This document shows positions 18,720-26,170 of a DNA stretch of 64,000 bases, piece by piece. The DNA lies in NCBI RefSeq assembly GCF_003970865.1, contig NZ_RXLZ01000009.1, forward strand, positions 1 to 64,000, written 5' to 3'. The DNA is from Stenotrophomonas maltophilia (lineage in GTDB: Bacteria; Pseudomonadota; Gammaproteobacteria; Xanthomonadales; Xanthomonadaceae). Position numbers and translations under genes: made by a program. A model generated the notes under the pieces. It did no database searches. It had not been told where the DNA came from and saw only the letters and a program-made list of their open reading frames with translations. Position 1 is the first letter of the stretch; each line of letters begins with the position of its first letter.

Positions 18720-20740
18720 CCGATCGTCACCAGCGCGGCGGCCAGCTTGGCCAATGCGTCGCCGGACAGGGTCAGCATCGGCGCCTTGACCTCGGCCATC
18801 GCCCCACCCTGCACCTGCAGGGTGGCGTCGGAGTGCATCTTCAGGCTGGCCCCCGCGCCGATATCCATGCTGGCGCCCGCCTTGACGCGGACCTCCACCC
18901 CTCCTTCGATCTCCACCGTGCTGTTGCCACCGATGCGCACGTTCACGCCCTCGACCGCGATGTCACCGGCACTGTTCATCACGATGCGCGACGCGCCGGT
19001 GACCAGCTCGATCTCCTGCCCGGCCTCCAGCCGGAAGCGTTGGCCGACGTGGATCCGCGCATGGGTGCCCACGTCCAGCGTGTCTTCATTGTCGACCTTG
19101 ATGCTGCGGTCGTGGCGGATCGTGGCGCGCTGGTCATGCTCGACGGTGAGGGTCTGGTCGTTGCCGATGGTGGCCTGCTGGTCATGGCCGACCTTCAGGA
19201 TGCGATCGTGCTCGGCCTCCACATGCAGGTCGCGTTGCGCGTGCAGGCGCAGCTCCTCGGCGCCCTTGCGGTCCTCGAAGCAGATCTCGTTGTAGTCATC
19301 CGCGCCCCCATCGGGATGGCTGCGGCTACGGATGCCCGACCGCGTCCGCTGTTCCGGCAACGCATAGGGCGGCACGTGGTCTGCATTGAAGACGCTGCCG
19401 ACAATGAGTGGCCGGTCCGGGTCGCCCTCGAGGAACGCGACCAGTACCTCCTGGCCAACCCGCGGCAGGCTCTGCGCGCCCCACCCCTTGCCCGCCCAGG
19501 AGGTCGCCACGCGTACCGGGCACGAAGCCCGACCATGGCTGCGGGCCGCGCGACTCCAGTGGAAATGCACGTTCACCCGTCCCTGCACATCCACGGCAAT
19601 GTCTTCGTCGGTGTCGCCGGCCACGATGGCGCTCTGCAGGCCTGCAATGCGCGGCCACCGCGTGTCGGCCAGTGAACGGTACGGCACGCGACTGTCGAGT
19701 ACCTGCAACCGGCACTGCAGTGATGGACCCACACTGGCCGTTACGGAGCCGGGAGCCGCCTCGACGACTTCAAGCTCGCTGGTCACCACCAGATACTGCC
19801 GGTTGCAGCCGGCCTGCGGGCAGCCTTCGAGGTCGAACAGATGGCCGGCACCCAGGTTCCAGGCGCGGGTACGGCCATGCCACTGCGCACGTGCAGCCTG
19901 CTCGGCTTCAACGCGCACCTGTGCCCGCTGCCGGCCTTGTTCGGCGCTCTGCTGCCGGCCATGGCCACGGTAGATGGAACGCGTACCGGCACCGTCATCG
20001 CCATCGGCCTGTGCCTCTCCCAGCAGCACCGCGCGCGGCTTCGCCGGATCGAACTCATCCAGCTGCCAGTGCGTCGGGCGCAGCTGGTGCTGCTGCTGCC
20101 AGTCGGCCATGCCCGGTGCTCCCAGCGCCGGGGGCTCACGCTCGGCCTGCCAGGGCAGGCGCTCGAACGGTGCCGCCGTGGCATGGGCGCCCAGGCCATC
20201 GGCCAGTACCAGCGTGTGGCGATCTGCAGTGTGCTCGAAGTAGTAGTAGAGGCCTTCCTGCTGCAACAGCCGATGGATGAAGTCCAGGCTCGGCTCATCG
20301 TACTGGACGCAGTAATCGCGCACGACAGGATTCCCGCCCAGCTGCACCCGCACATCGGTGCAACCGATCTCCGACAGCAGCGTGCGCACGATGTCCACCA
20401 CCGATTGCCCGGAGAATATGCGGCTGTCGTGCTGCTGGCCAAGCAACCATAGACGCGGTACCAGGGTGACTTCGATCGTGGTGAAGCGCTCTTCGCCTAC
20501 CTCGCGCTGCCCCAGCAGGGCGACGGCCGCGACGATGCCATGCAGGTGTCGGTTGCCGTTGTCGTGCACCAGGCTGATGCCGAACGGCGTGCCAAGCAGA
20601 CGGGAGGGATCCGGCGGATCTCCACTACACAGTGCCGACAGCACATAGCGGTAGGGTTGGCCGAGCGACTCACGGCCCTGAAGCTGCTGGAAGCGCAGTC
20701 GTCCGCCCAGGTCCGACTGCAGGGAGATCGTGCGCGCCAT
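18716..20740 (-). CDS. vgrG: T6SS spike protein VgrG (TssI)
   Basis: VgrG here has 674 residues from the ATG that opens the family N-terminus MARTISLQSD. The frame continues 32 codons upstream, but that stretch is promoter region. The gp27-like part (about 10-370) includes CVQYDEPSLDFIHRLLQQEG. The gp5 OB-fold (about 390-470) has the VHFHW and VRVATSWAG texts. The C-terminal gp5 needle region is a run of short repeats (HDQQATIGN, HDQRATIRH) typical of a trimeric beta-helix. It ends at TLSGDALAKLAAALVTIG with no extra toxic domain, so cargo is likely to be carried by the PAAR tip or by other loaded effectors. Confidence 0.95.
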   Translation of the reverse strand: MARTISLQSDLGGRLRFQQLQGRESLGQPYRYVLSALCSGDPPDPSRLLGTPFGISLVHDNGNRHLHGIVAAVALLGQREVGEERFTTIEVTLVPRLWLLGQQHDSRIFSGQSVVDIVRTLLSEIGCTDVRVQLGGNPVVRDYCVQYDEPSLDFIHRLLQQEGLYYYFEHTADRHTLVLADGLGAHATAAPFERLPWQAEREPPALGAPGMADWQQQHQLRPTHWQLDEFDPAKPRAVLLGEAQADGDDGAGTRSIYRGHGRQQSAEQGRQRAQVRVEAEQAARAQWHGRTRAWNLGAGHLFDLEGCPQAGCNRQYLVVTSELEVVEAAPGSVTASVGPSLQCRLQVLDSRVPYRSLADTRWPRIAGLQSAIVAGDTDEDIAVDVQGRVNVHFHWSRAARSHGRASCPVRVATSWAGKGWGAQSLPRVGQEVLVAFLEGDPDRPLIVGSVFNADHVPPYALPEQRTRSGIRSRSHPDGGADDYNEICFEDRKGAEELRLHAQRDLHVEAEHDRILKVGHDQQATIGNDQTLTVEHDQRATIRHDRSIKVDNEDTLDVGTHARIHVGQRFRLEAGQEIELVTGASRIVMNSAGDIAVEGVNVRIGGNSTVEIEGGVEVRVKAGASMDIGAGASLKMHSDATLQVQGGAMAEVKAPMLTLSGDALAKLAAALVTIG

Positions 20741-20829
20741 GCCCGTCCACGGTGGAGAAGATTCGTCCGGCCCGCGCGGGTGCTGGCCGGATCCGCGACC
20801 GGATGCTCCCACGCGTTGCCGGCGCGCAA

Positions 20830-20845
20830 CCGGCATTTCGTCTCA
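20830..20845 (-). promoter_or_regulatory. Candidate ECF-sigma promoter element upstream of vgrG
   Basis: The minus strand reads TGAGACGAAATGCCGG. The first TGA is the stop of the pknS kinase gene. The vgrG ATG is about 90 nt downstream, close to the distance seen at tssB. It differs from the tssB/tssK copies at two central positions. Confidence 0.55.
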
Positions 20846-23722
20846 CCGGCCGAGGCTGCCCGGCTCCCCCGGTTCCTTCAGCGCCCTCAGTGCTTCATCG
20901 CGCACGCTGCGCTGCGAGGTATTGAGCGTTGCCGGATCCCGTGCGATCACCGGATCGAGATAGTGCCGCTCGATGTCGGCCATCGCCTCGGTGGCATGCA
21001 TGCGCTTGAGCACGGCGTAGAGCCGCGACGCGCTCTCCGTCGTGTGTGCGTCGAGTACGCCGCGGCTGGACGCGCGCAGTTCCAATGCCTTGGCATGGGC
21101 ATCGCGCGCGGCCGGCAAGCGGCCGGCACGATTCTCGACCCGCCCCACCACGTCCCAGGTCGCCGAGATCAGGCGGTAGTCGTCCGGCATCAGCCGTTGG
21201 TTGCCTTCCAGCGCGGCATACGCCGCCTCGCGCGCCTCATCGTAGTGATCGGTCCTGGCCAGCATGCTGGCCAGTCCGCCCAGGGTGAACAGCGTGTCCG
21301 GATGCATCCGCCCGAGCGTGCGCGTGCGCTGCTGCAGCAGCTCGCGCTGCAGTTGCACGGCGCGCTCGAAGCGCTGCGGCTGATCCTGCTTGGCCAGCAC
21401 CCGGATCAGCTCCGCCTTGGTCTGCAGGGCATCCGGATGGTCGGCCCCCAGCACGCGCTGCTGCTCGCCCAGCAGGTGCTCCATGAAGGCCTGGGTCTGG
21501 GTGAATGCCGGCTCAGCCTGCGCCAGACGCACCATGTTGAAGCCCTGCAGGGCAGCCGCCGACAGCGTGTCTGGATGTTCGGAGCCGAGGCTGCGCTCGC
21601 GCCGCTGGCGCACTTCGCTGGCCAGCGCCAGCGAGTTCTCGTATTCGTTGAACGTGTTCTGCAGGCGCGCCAGCATCAGCATCGCCGCCAGCGTGCGCGG
21701 CGCGTTGTCGCCGAAACGCGTGCGGAACCGGGGCAGCAAGGGCTCCAGCCGCGCCAGGGCTTCTTCACGGCGGGTCAGCTCACTGAGCGTGGTCACCATG
21801 CCCAGCTCCAGCTCCAGCAGCGCCGGGGCATCCTTCTCCAGGCGCGGCGTCCACGCCGTGACCAGGGCCTGCTGCCGCTGCAGGGCCTTCTCCAGTTCTC
21901 CCTGCCCCGCCATCACCTGCGCCTGCTGCGCGCCTACGCGCAGCCACAGCGGGTTATCCGGCGCCAGCTCCGGCCGCTGGAGTGACATGGCTTCATCCAG
22001 CAGGCCGCGCGCCTCGACCAGGTTGCCGCGGCGATACAGCGCATCGGCCAGATCCGCCAGCGCCGATACCAGGCGCAGGCCGCCTGCATGCTGCTCGCGC
22101 TGCACCGACAGCACCGACTGCAGCTCGCGCACCGCTGCCGGGTAACGGCCGATCGAGATCAGCACGCGGGCCAGCGACTGGCGCAGGTCCGCAGACAGGG
22201 ATGGATCATCGGCAAAGTCCTGCTGCAGGCGATCCAGTGCATGGGCCACCACGTAGCGCTCCAGCAGATCACGAGCGATGTCCGAGGCCGGAACCTTGGC
22301 CCGCAGTGATTCCAGATCCAGCGGCGCGTCAGCTGAATCCTGCAACGCCCGCTGCATCGCCTCGCCGTTGGCCGCGGCCATCGCGTGCCCCATCGCATCG
22401 ACGTCCACGCTCTGCAGCATCTCCTGCTGGAATTCGACCATGCGCTCCAGTTGCTGCTGGCGGTGACTGGCCACGGCCTGTTGGCTGCGCGCCTGCTGCA
22501 GCGCCCACAGCGATGCCGCCAGGCCAACGACCACGCAGCCCAGGGTCAAGGCCGCCAGGACCACCGGCAACCGGTGCCGCTGCAGGAACTTGCGGGCCAC
22601 CAGCAACCGCTGCTGGCGTGAGACCAACGGCGGAATGTTGCGACACCAGCGGTCGAGGTCGGCCAGCAGCGCCGATACACCGTCATAGCGTCCCGAGCGC
22701 TGCGGGTCGGTGGAACGACGCACGATGGCATCCAGGCCTTCCTCCAGAGCGCGCCGCAGTTCACGTCGGCTGCACTGGCAGGAAGCAGCCAGCCCGGCCT
22801 GCGCCTCGACCGTCAGATCGAGGAACACTGCCAACGGCGACAGCGGCTCCGGCATCCGTGCCGGTGGCCGTTGCCCGCACAGCAGCTCATGCAGCATCGC
22901 GCCCAGCGAGTACACGTCACTGCGCGCGTCGATATCGATCTCCAGGCCTGTCTGCTCCGGGCTCATGTAGCCCGGCGTGCCGCCGGACCAGCGATCGGTA
23001 TCGTCATGGCTGCCGGCAATGGCGATGCCGAAGTCGATGATCTTCGGCTGCGGTGCGCCATCCACGGCACCCACCAGCACATTGCTCGGCTTCAGGTCGC
23101 GATGGATCACACCCTTCTGGTGTGCATGCTGCACGCCCTGGCAGACCTGCATCATCAGCCGCACCCGCAGGTCCAGCGGTGCGCGACGTTGGGCGCACCA
23201 GCGGTCGATGCCCTCGCCGTCGATGTACTCCATTACCAGGTAGGGACGTTCGTCCTCATGCATCCCCGCGTCATAGATCTGCGCGATGGCTGGGTGATGC
23301 ATCTGTGCCTGCATCTGGCATTCGAACTCGAAGAACGCTCGGCTTTTCTCATCCAGCCCCGGGTTGGCCATCATCTTGATGGCCACCTGCTGCCGATAGG
23401 CGCCGTCGGCACGATGGCCAAGGTAGACCCGGCCCATGCCGCCCGTGCCGATCATCGCGTCTACCGCCCACGGGCCGCAGCGGGTACCCGGTGGCAGGAT
23501 CGGGGGCGGTTCGCGGCCGATCTCTGAGACCGCCTGGCGCAGCGGCACCCGCAGGCGCACCGTAGCTTCGGCCTCCACCGCCAGCATCGCCTCCAGTTCG
23601 CGACGCAATGGCGGGTCATGTCCGACCTCCGCCTGTACGAACGCCGCACGCGCCGCGCCGCTCAGTGCGCTGGCCCGGTGGAAGAGACTTTCCAACTGGC
23701 GCCAGCGCTCCAGGCTCAGCAT
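20843..23722 (-). CDS. pknS: Ser/Thr protein kinase with TPR-like C-terminal region (PknS type), partner of ECF sigma factor
   Basis: This is a 959-residue transmembrane kinase. The kinase domain (about 85-350) has the glycine loop IGTGGMGRV (91-99), lysine 116, an intact HRDLKPSN loop (207-214) and DFG (230-232), with SPEQT in the activation region. A membrane helix covers about 385-407. The remaining 550 residues are TPR-like helical repeats and probably form a sensor domain. Its ATG overlaps the sigma-factor stop by 7 nt. In Xanthomonas citri a kinase/ECF pair in this arrangement (PknS/EcfK) activates T6SS genes, and Vibrio PknT/EcfP works by threonine phosphorylation of the sigma factor. 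I infer the same role here. Confidence 0.85.
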   Translation of the reverse strand: MLSLERWRQLESLFHRASALSGAARAAFVQAEVGHDPPLRRELEAMLAVEAEATVRLRVPLRQAVSEIGREPPPILPPGTRCGPWAVDAMIGTGGMGRVYLGHRADGAYRQQVAIKMMANPGLDEKSRAFFEFECQMQAQMHHPAIAQIYDAGMHEDERPYLVMEYIDGEGIDRWCAQRRAPLDLRVRLMMQVCQGVQHAHQKGVIHRDLKPSNVLVGAVDGAPQPKIIDFGIAIAGSHDDTDRWSGGTPGYMSPEQTGLEIDIDARSDVYSLGAMLHELLCGQRPPARMPEPLSPLAVFLDLTVEAQAGLAASCQCSRRELRRALEEGLDAIVRRSTDPQRSGRYDGVSALLADLDRWCRNIPPLVSRQQRLLVARKFLQRHRLPVVLAALTLGCVVVGLAASLWALQQARSQQAVASHRQQQLERMVEFQQEMLQSVDVDAMGHAMAAANGEAMQRALQDSADAPLDLESLRAKVPASDIARDLLERYVVAHALDRLQQDFADDPSLSADLRQSLARVLISIGRYPAAVRELQSVLSVQREQHAGGLRLVSALADLADALYRRGNLVEARGLLDEAMSLQRPELAPDNPLWLRVGAQQAQVMAGQGELEKALQRQQALVTAWTPRLEKDAPALLELELGMVTTLSELTRREEALARLEPLLPRFRTRFGDNAPRTLAAMLMLARLQNTFNEYENSLALASEVRQRRERSLGSEHPDTLSAAALQGFNMVRLAQAEPAFTQTQAFMEHLLGEQQRVLGADHPDALQTKAELIRVLAKQDQPQRFERAVQLQRELLQQRTRTLGRMHPDTLFTLGGLASMLARTDHYDEAREAAYAALEGNQRLMPDDYRLISATWDVVGRVENRAGRLPAARDAHAKALELRASSRGVLDAHTTESASRLYAVLKRMHATEAMADIERHYLDPVIARDPATLNTSQRSVRDEALRALKEPGEPGSLGR

Positions 23723-24279
23723 GACGACAACCGTGCGGCCAACCAGACGCGCACGAAACGCAGATCGCGCTCGGCGGTGGGAATGGAAATGTCCAGCAGA
23801 TTTGCGGTTTCAGCCACGGTCAGCCCGACCAGTTCGGTCATCGCGAACGCACGCGCCTTGCGGGCATCCAGCCTGGCCAGCTCATCGAACGCCTCGGCGA
23901 TGCTGAGCAGGTCCACCGGCTGCACGCCGGGATCGACCAGCTTCACCGTCAGCGTGACCTGCTGCCCGCGCCGCTTGCCACGATCGCGCATGCGCGCAAG
24001 GTCCACCAGAAGGTGGCGCATCTGCAACGATGCCACTGCATAGAAATGCCCGCGCGATGCGAAGCCATGCTCGCGTGCCGACAGCCGCATCCAGGCCTCG
24101 TTGACCAGCTCGGTCGGCTGGAAACCATCGGCCACGCCACGTGCCAGGCTGCGCACCGCGATCTGGTGCAGTTCGTCGTAGACCAGTCGCGCCAGCGTAT
24201 CGCTGGCCGGTGCTTCGCCGTCCTGCCAGCGCGCAAGCAGGTGGGTGATGCCCTCGACGGGCGGCAGCGTGTCATTCAT
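23716..24279 (-). CDS. ecfK: ECF RNA polymerase sigma factor (EcfK/ECF43 type)
   Basis: This is a 187-residue sigma factor. Region 2 spans about 25-95 (LVYDELHQIA, then QPTELVNEAWMRL at 54-66, then FYAVASLQMRHLLVDLAR). Region 4 spans about 125-185 (GLTVAETANLLDISIPTAERDLRFVRVWL). In place of the acidic DAED-type residues of most ECF factors it has Gln-Pro-Thr-Glu, with Thr at 56. In kinase-controlled ECF43 factors a threonine in this area is phosphorylated to supply the missing charge. The start follows an AGGGA ribosome site. The gene lies 434 nt from the PAAR gene and overlaps its kinase. It probably drives the T6SS units carrying the TGAGACGAA motif. Confidence 0.87.
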   Translation of the reverse strand: MNDTLPPVEGITHLLARWQDGEAPASDTLARLVYDELHQIAVRSLARGVADGFQPTELVNEAWMRLSAREHGFASRGHFYAVASLQMRHLLVDLARMRDRGKRRGQQVTLTVKLVDPGVQPVDLLSIAEAFDELARLDARKARAFAMTELVGLTVAETANLLDISIPTAERDLRFVRVWLAARLSSC

Positions 24280-24713
24280 GGCAATCCCTCGCTCGACGCC
24301 GGATGCGCCGCCATGCAGGGATGCATGGCGAAACGCTGCCCGCCCGCAACGAAGAGACGTCGCGCTGGCCGCTGGGGCGACAGTATCGGGAGGGCGGTCA
24401 TCCGGGACGTGGCCGCGGATCCCCAGGCGCGGCGCGGTCGATCCTACGCGAGCAAAGCGTGTAGAAATAGTCAGGACGTGACGCATATAGGCTGAATTCT
24501 CCGACGGTGTGAAGGAGTATCAGGCGGCGATTCGTCTCACTTGAACGCGATGACGGAGATTTGGATCGACCTAAAGTGGTCACGCATCACAGAAGCCGGT
24601 TGTACGGGCGATCTCCATCCGTCCCGACGATCGTTGCATCGTCTGACCGGAATTGACCCGAAGCCTTTGGGGAATGTCCGCAGATGTCCTGGTGGTGGCC
24701 TTCGCGCACCAGC
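24280..24713 (-). other. Intergenic leader between PAAR gene and ecfK
   Basis: This 434-nt stretch carries no supported gene on either strand. It contains the candidate sigma-dependent promoter at 24523-24539. Between that site and the ecfK start is an untranslated leader of about 245 nt. Base composition is mixed, with an A/T-richer part at 24475-24680 next to the low-GC cargo block. No clear terminator for the PAAR gene is visible. Confidence 0.5.
24523..24539 (-). promoter_or_regulatory. Candidate ECF-sigma promoter element upstream of ecfK
   Basis: The minus strand reads TGAGACGAATCGCCGCC, sharing the TGAGACGAAT core with the copies before tssB and tssK. It lies about 244 nt upstream of the sigma-factor ATG, which suggests autoregulation of ecfK-pknS. 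Confidence 0.55.
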
Positions 24714-25001
24714 TCAGCCAACCAGCACGGTGAAGCACCCGAGCACGATCACACCGCCATGCGCGGTGCTGTCACCCAGGCGCGCCGCCGGTTGGCCCTT
24801 GATGAAGACCTTCACCGAACCTTTGACGATGCTGTCGGGCGGACCGACGCAGGTGCACAGGTCGCCCACCCTCGCTGCCGGCAGGCCACCGATCAGCACG
24901 GCCGGTGCGCCAGGCGCAGTGATCGGGCCACCGACGTGGGGAACCACGCCGGTGACCATCGGGCAGGTGTGGAGATCGGTCAGGCGGGCGGCGGGTTGCA
25001 T
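24714..25001 (-). CDS. PAAR-domain T6SS spike-tip protein
   Basis: This is a 95-residue stand-alone PAAR protein. Two PAAR repeats are visible: PAARLTDLHTCPMV near the start and GLPAARVGDLCTCVGPPD in the middle. A third copy, GQPAARLGDSTAHGG, follows. The His and Cys residues that bind zinc at the tip of the cone are present. It sharpens the VgrG spike and may carry neighbouring effectors. The start is the ATG directly before QPAAR; the frame upstream overlaps the preceding gene. It is the last gene of the block that follows clpV, 13 nt after the 162-residue protein. Confidence 0.92.
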   Translation of the reverse strand: MQPAARLTDLHTCPMVTGVVPHVGGPITAPGAPAVLIGGLPAARVGDLCTCVGPPDSIVKGSVKVFIKGQPAARLGDSTAHGGVIVLGCFTVLVG

Positions 25002-25014
25002 CGTCAGATCCGTA

Positions 25015-25503
25015 TCAATCCCATGGGCCCGGACCAAGGTCGGTTGGCTGAATATTGGAAAGCATGTCGATCATCTTGGTCGCCCCCCGAGTCACACATT
25101 CTTCCATGCTTCCGATATGCATCTTCAGTACCTGGCAATGTTCGTTGCCTGCCGCCGCGCGTGCGTCGATCACTCCGTTTGCCAATGTGTAAGCGTCTTT
25201 GGCAAACATCAGTTGGCCGATGACCGGCGCAAATCGGAATGCGGATTTTCCAAAGAGAACAGGCACATGGCCGATGTACGTATAAGCACTCATGGCGATG
25301 CTGGCGACATCCGCTGCTGTATCTGATTTCGAAGTCACAATGCTGGTTGCACTTGATGCGTGGCGTATCGGTGAGCACTGGATAGACCTGCGGAGCATTG
25401 GCAGTTTCCCGACCAGGCCCATCATCATCATGTGGTTGGCCACGTTGAAAGTCGTGGAAGTCTGGTTCAACTTCTTTGATAGATCGTTCGGATCAGCTGA
25501 CAT
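25015..25503 (-). CDS. Unrecognised 162-aa protein between clpV and PAAR genes, candidate T6SS cargo or adaptor
   Basis: I do not recognise this protein. It is small, begins MSADPNDLSKKLNQ, has a run of four Met near residue 22-25 and a hydrophobic central part (about 70-115, with YIGHVPVLFG and FAPVIGQLMF) that could be one or two membrane segments. The C-terminal third is soluble and contains several Cys (EHCQVLK, EECVTRG). It ends in PTDLGPGPWD, 13 nt before the PAAR start. Base composition is clearly poorer in G+C than the T6SS core, a sign of transfer. An effector with membrane-active character, an immunity protein or an adaptor for PAAR are all possible. Confidence 0.6.
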   Translation of the reverse strand: MSADPNDLSKKLNQTSTTFNVANHMMMMGLVGKLPMLRRSIQCSPIRHASSATSIVTSKSDTAADVASIAMSAYTYIGHVPVLFGKSAFRFAPVIGQLMFAKDAYTLANGVIDARAAAGNEHCQVLKMHIGSMEECVTRGATKMIDMLSNIQPTDLGPGPWD

Positions 25504-25568
25504 GTGCAGTTCTTCCTGTTTCCCGGGCCGGTATCCCAAGTTCTGCTCAGATGCCCACGAAGAGGCTG

Positions 25569-26120
25569 CTAGGGTCCTTCAAAGAGCGACGATATCTGAA
25601 GTTCCTCTTCCGCGAGGAACTTTGTCGGATAGAGGGAAGCGATGAAAAGTTCATCGCCTATTTTTCTGAAGTTTATCGCCGCTTCGCATACGCGCTTTGG
25701 CACATCCGACCCCGCCTCGTAGCCATAGATGGACGAATCCGTGACTGCAACTGTCTTCAACCATTTCTGCGCGGGCCCGATCCCGGCATCAGCATTTCCA
25801 AGTTCGACCTGCACCTGGCTGGAGTTCAACAGAAAGTGCGCAAGCCGGTAGGAGCAGGATCGATTGGCCGCCCGGCTCTTGTTCAGCACGTTGTTCTCGA
25901 GCGGAGTCAACACGCGCATGCCGGTCGGATGGTCACCCGTCGTGTTGTAGATTCCAACGGCACCTCTGTGCATATACTCATGCCCAAGCTTTTTCCCTGT
26001 GTTGTTGTATGCATTCCGTGTCCGCGGATCGTCGGGGCCGTGATCAAGTTTTTGACCATTGCTCCTGTCAATCGCGATAGCCGCTTCCTCGATTGTGTAA
26101 GGCTTTTTGATGTTCGGCAT
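25569..26120 (-). CDS. Unrecognised 183-aa protein downstream of clpV, candidate T6SS effector
   Basis: The family is not recognised. The protein has 183 residues with no signal peptide or membrane helix. The ATG is chosen for its GGAGA ribosome site and because the open frame further upstream lies antisense to nothing but inside clpV in another frame. Residues 46-52 read GHEYMHR, which fits the HExxH pattern of zinc metallopeptidases (His47, Glu48, His51), although the flanks are not typical. A second feature is GIYNTTGDHPTG. It starts 50 nt after the clpV stop, in a low-GC block shared with the next small gene and PAAR. Position suggests T6SS cargo; the biochemical role is open. Confidence 0.6.
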   Translation of the reverse strand: MPNIKKPYTIEEAAIAIDRSNGQKLDHGPDDPRTRNAYNNTGKKLGHEYMHRGAVGIYNTTGDHPTGMRVLTPLENNVLNKSRAANRSCSYRLAHFLLNSSQVQVELGNADAGIGPAQKWLKTVAVTDSSIYGYEAGSDVPKRVCEAAINFRKIGDELFIASLYPTKFLAEEELQISSLFEGP

Positions 26121-26170
26121 CGATGTTCTCCGTTTGTGCGTGGAAGCCCGGCCAGTGCGAACCCAAGCAT

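Noticed and set aside
24541-25326. Plus-strand frame across the ecfK leader and PAAR gene
   Set aside because: It runs antisense to the PAAR gene and the 162-aa gene and shows no family features or ribosome site.
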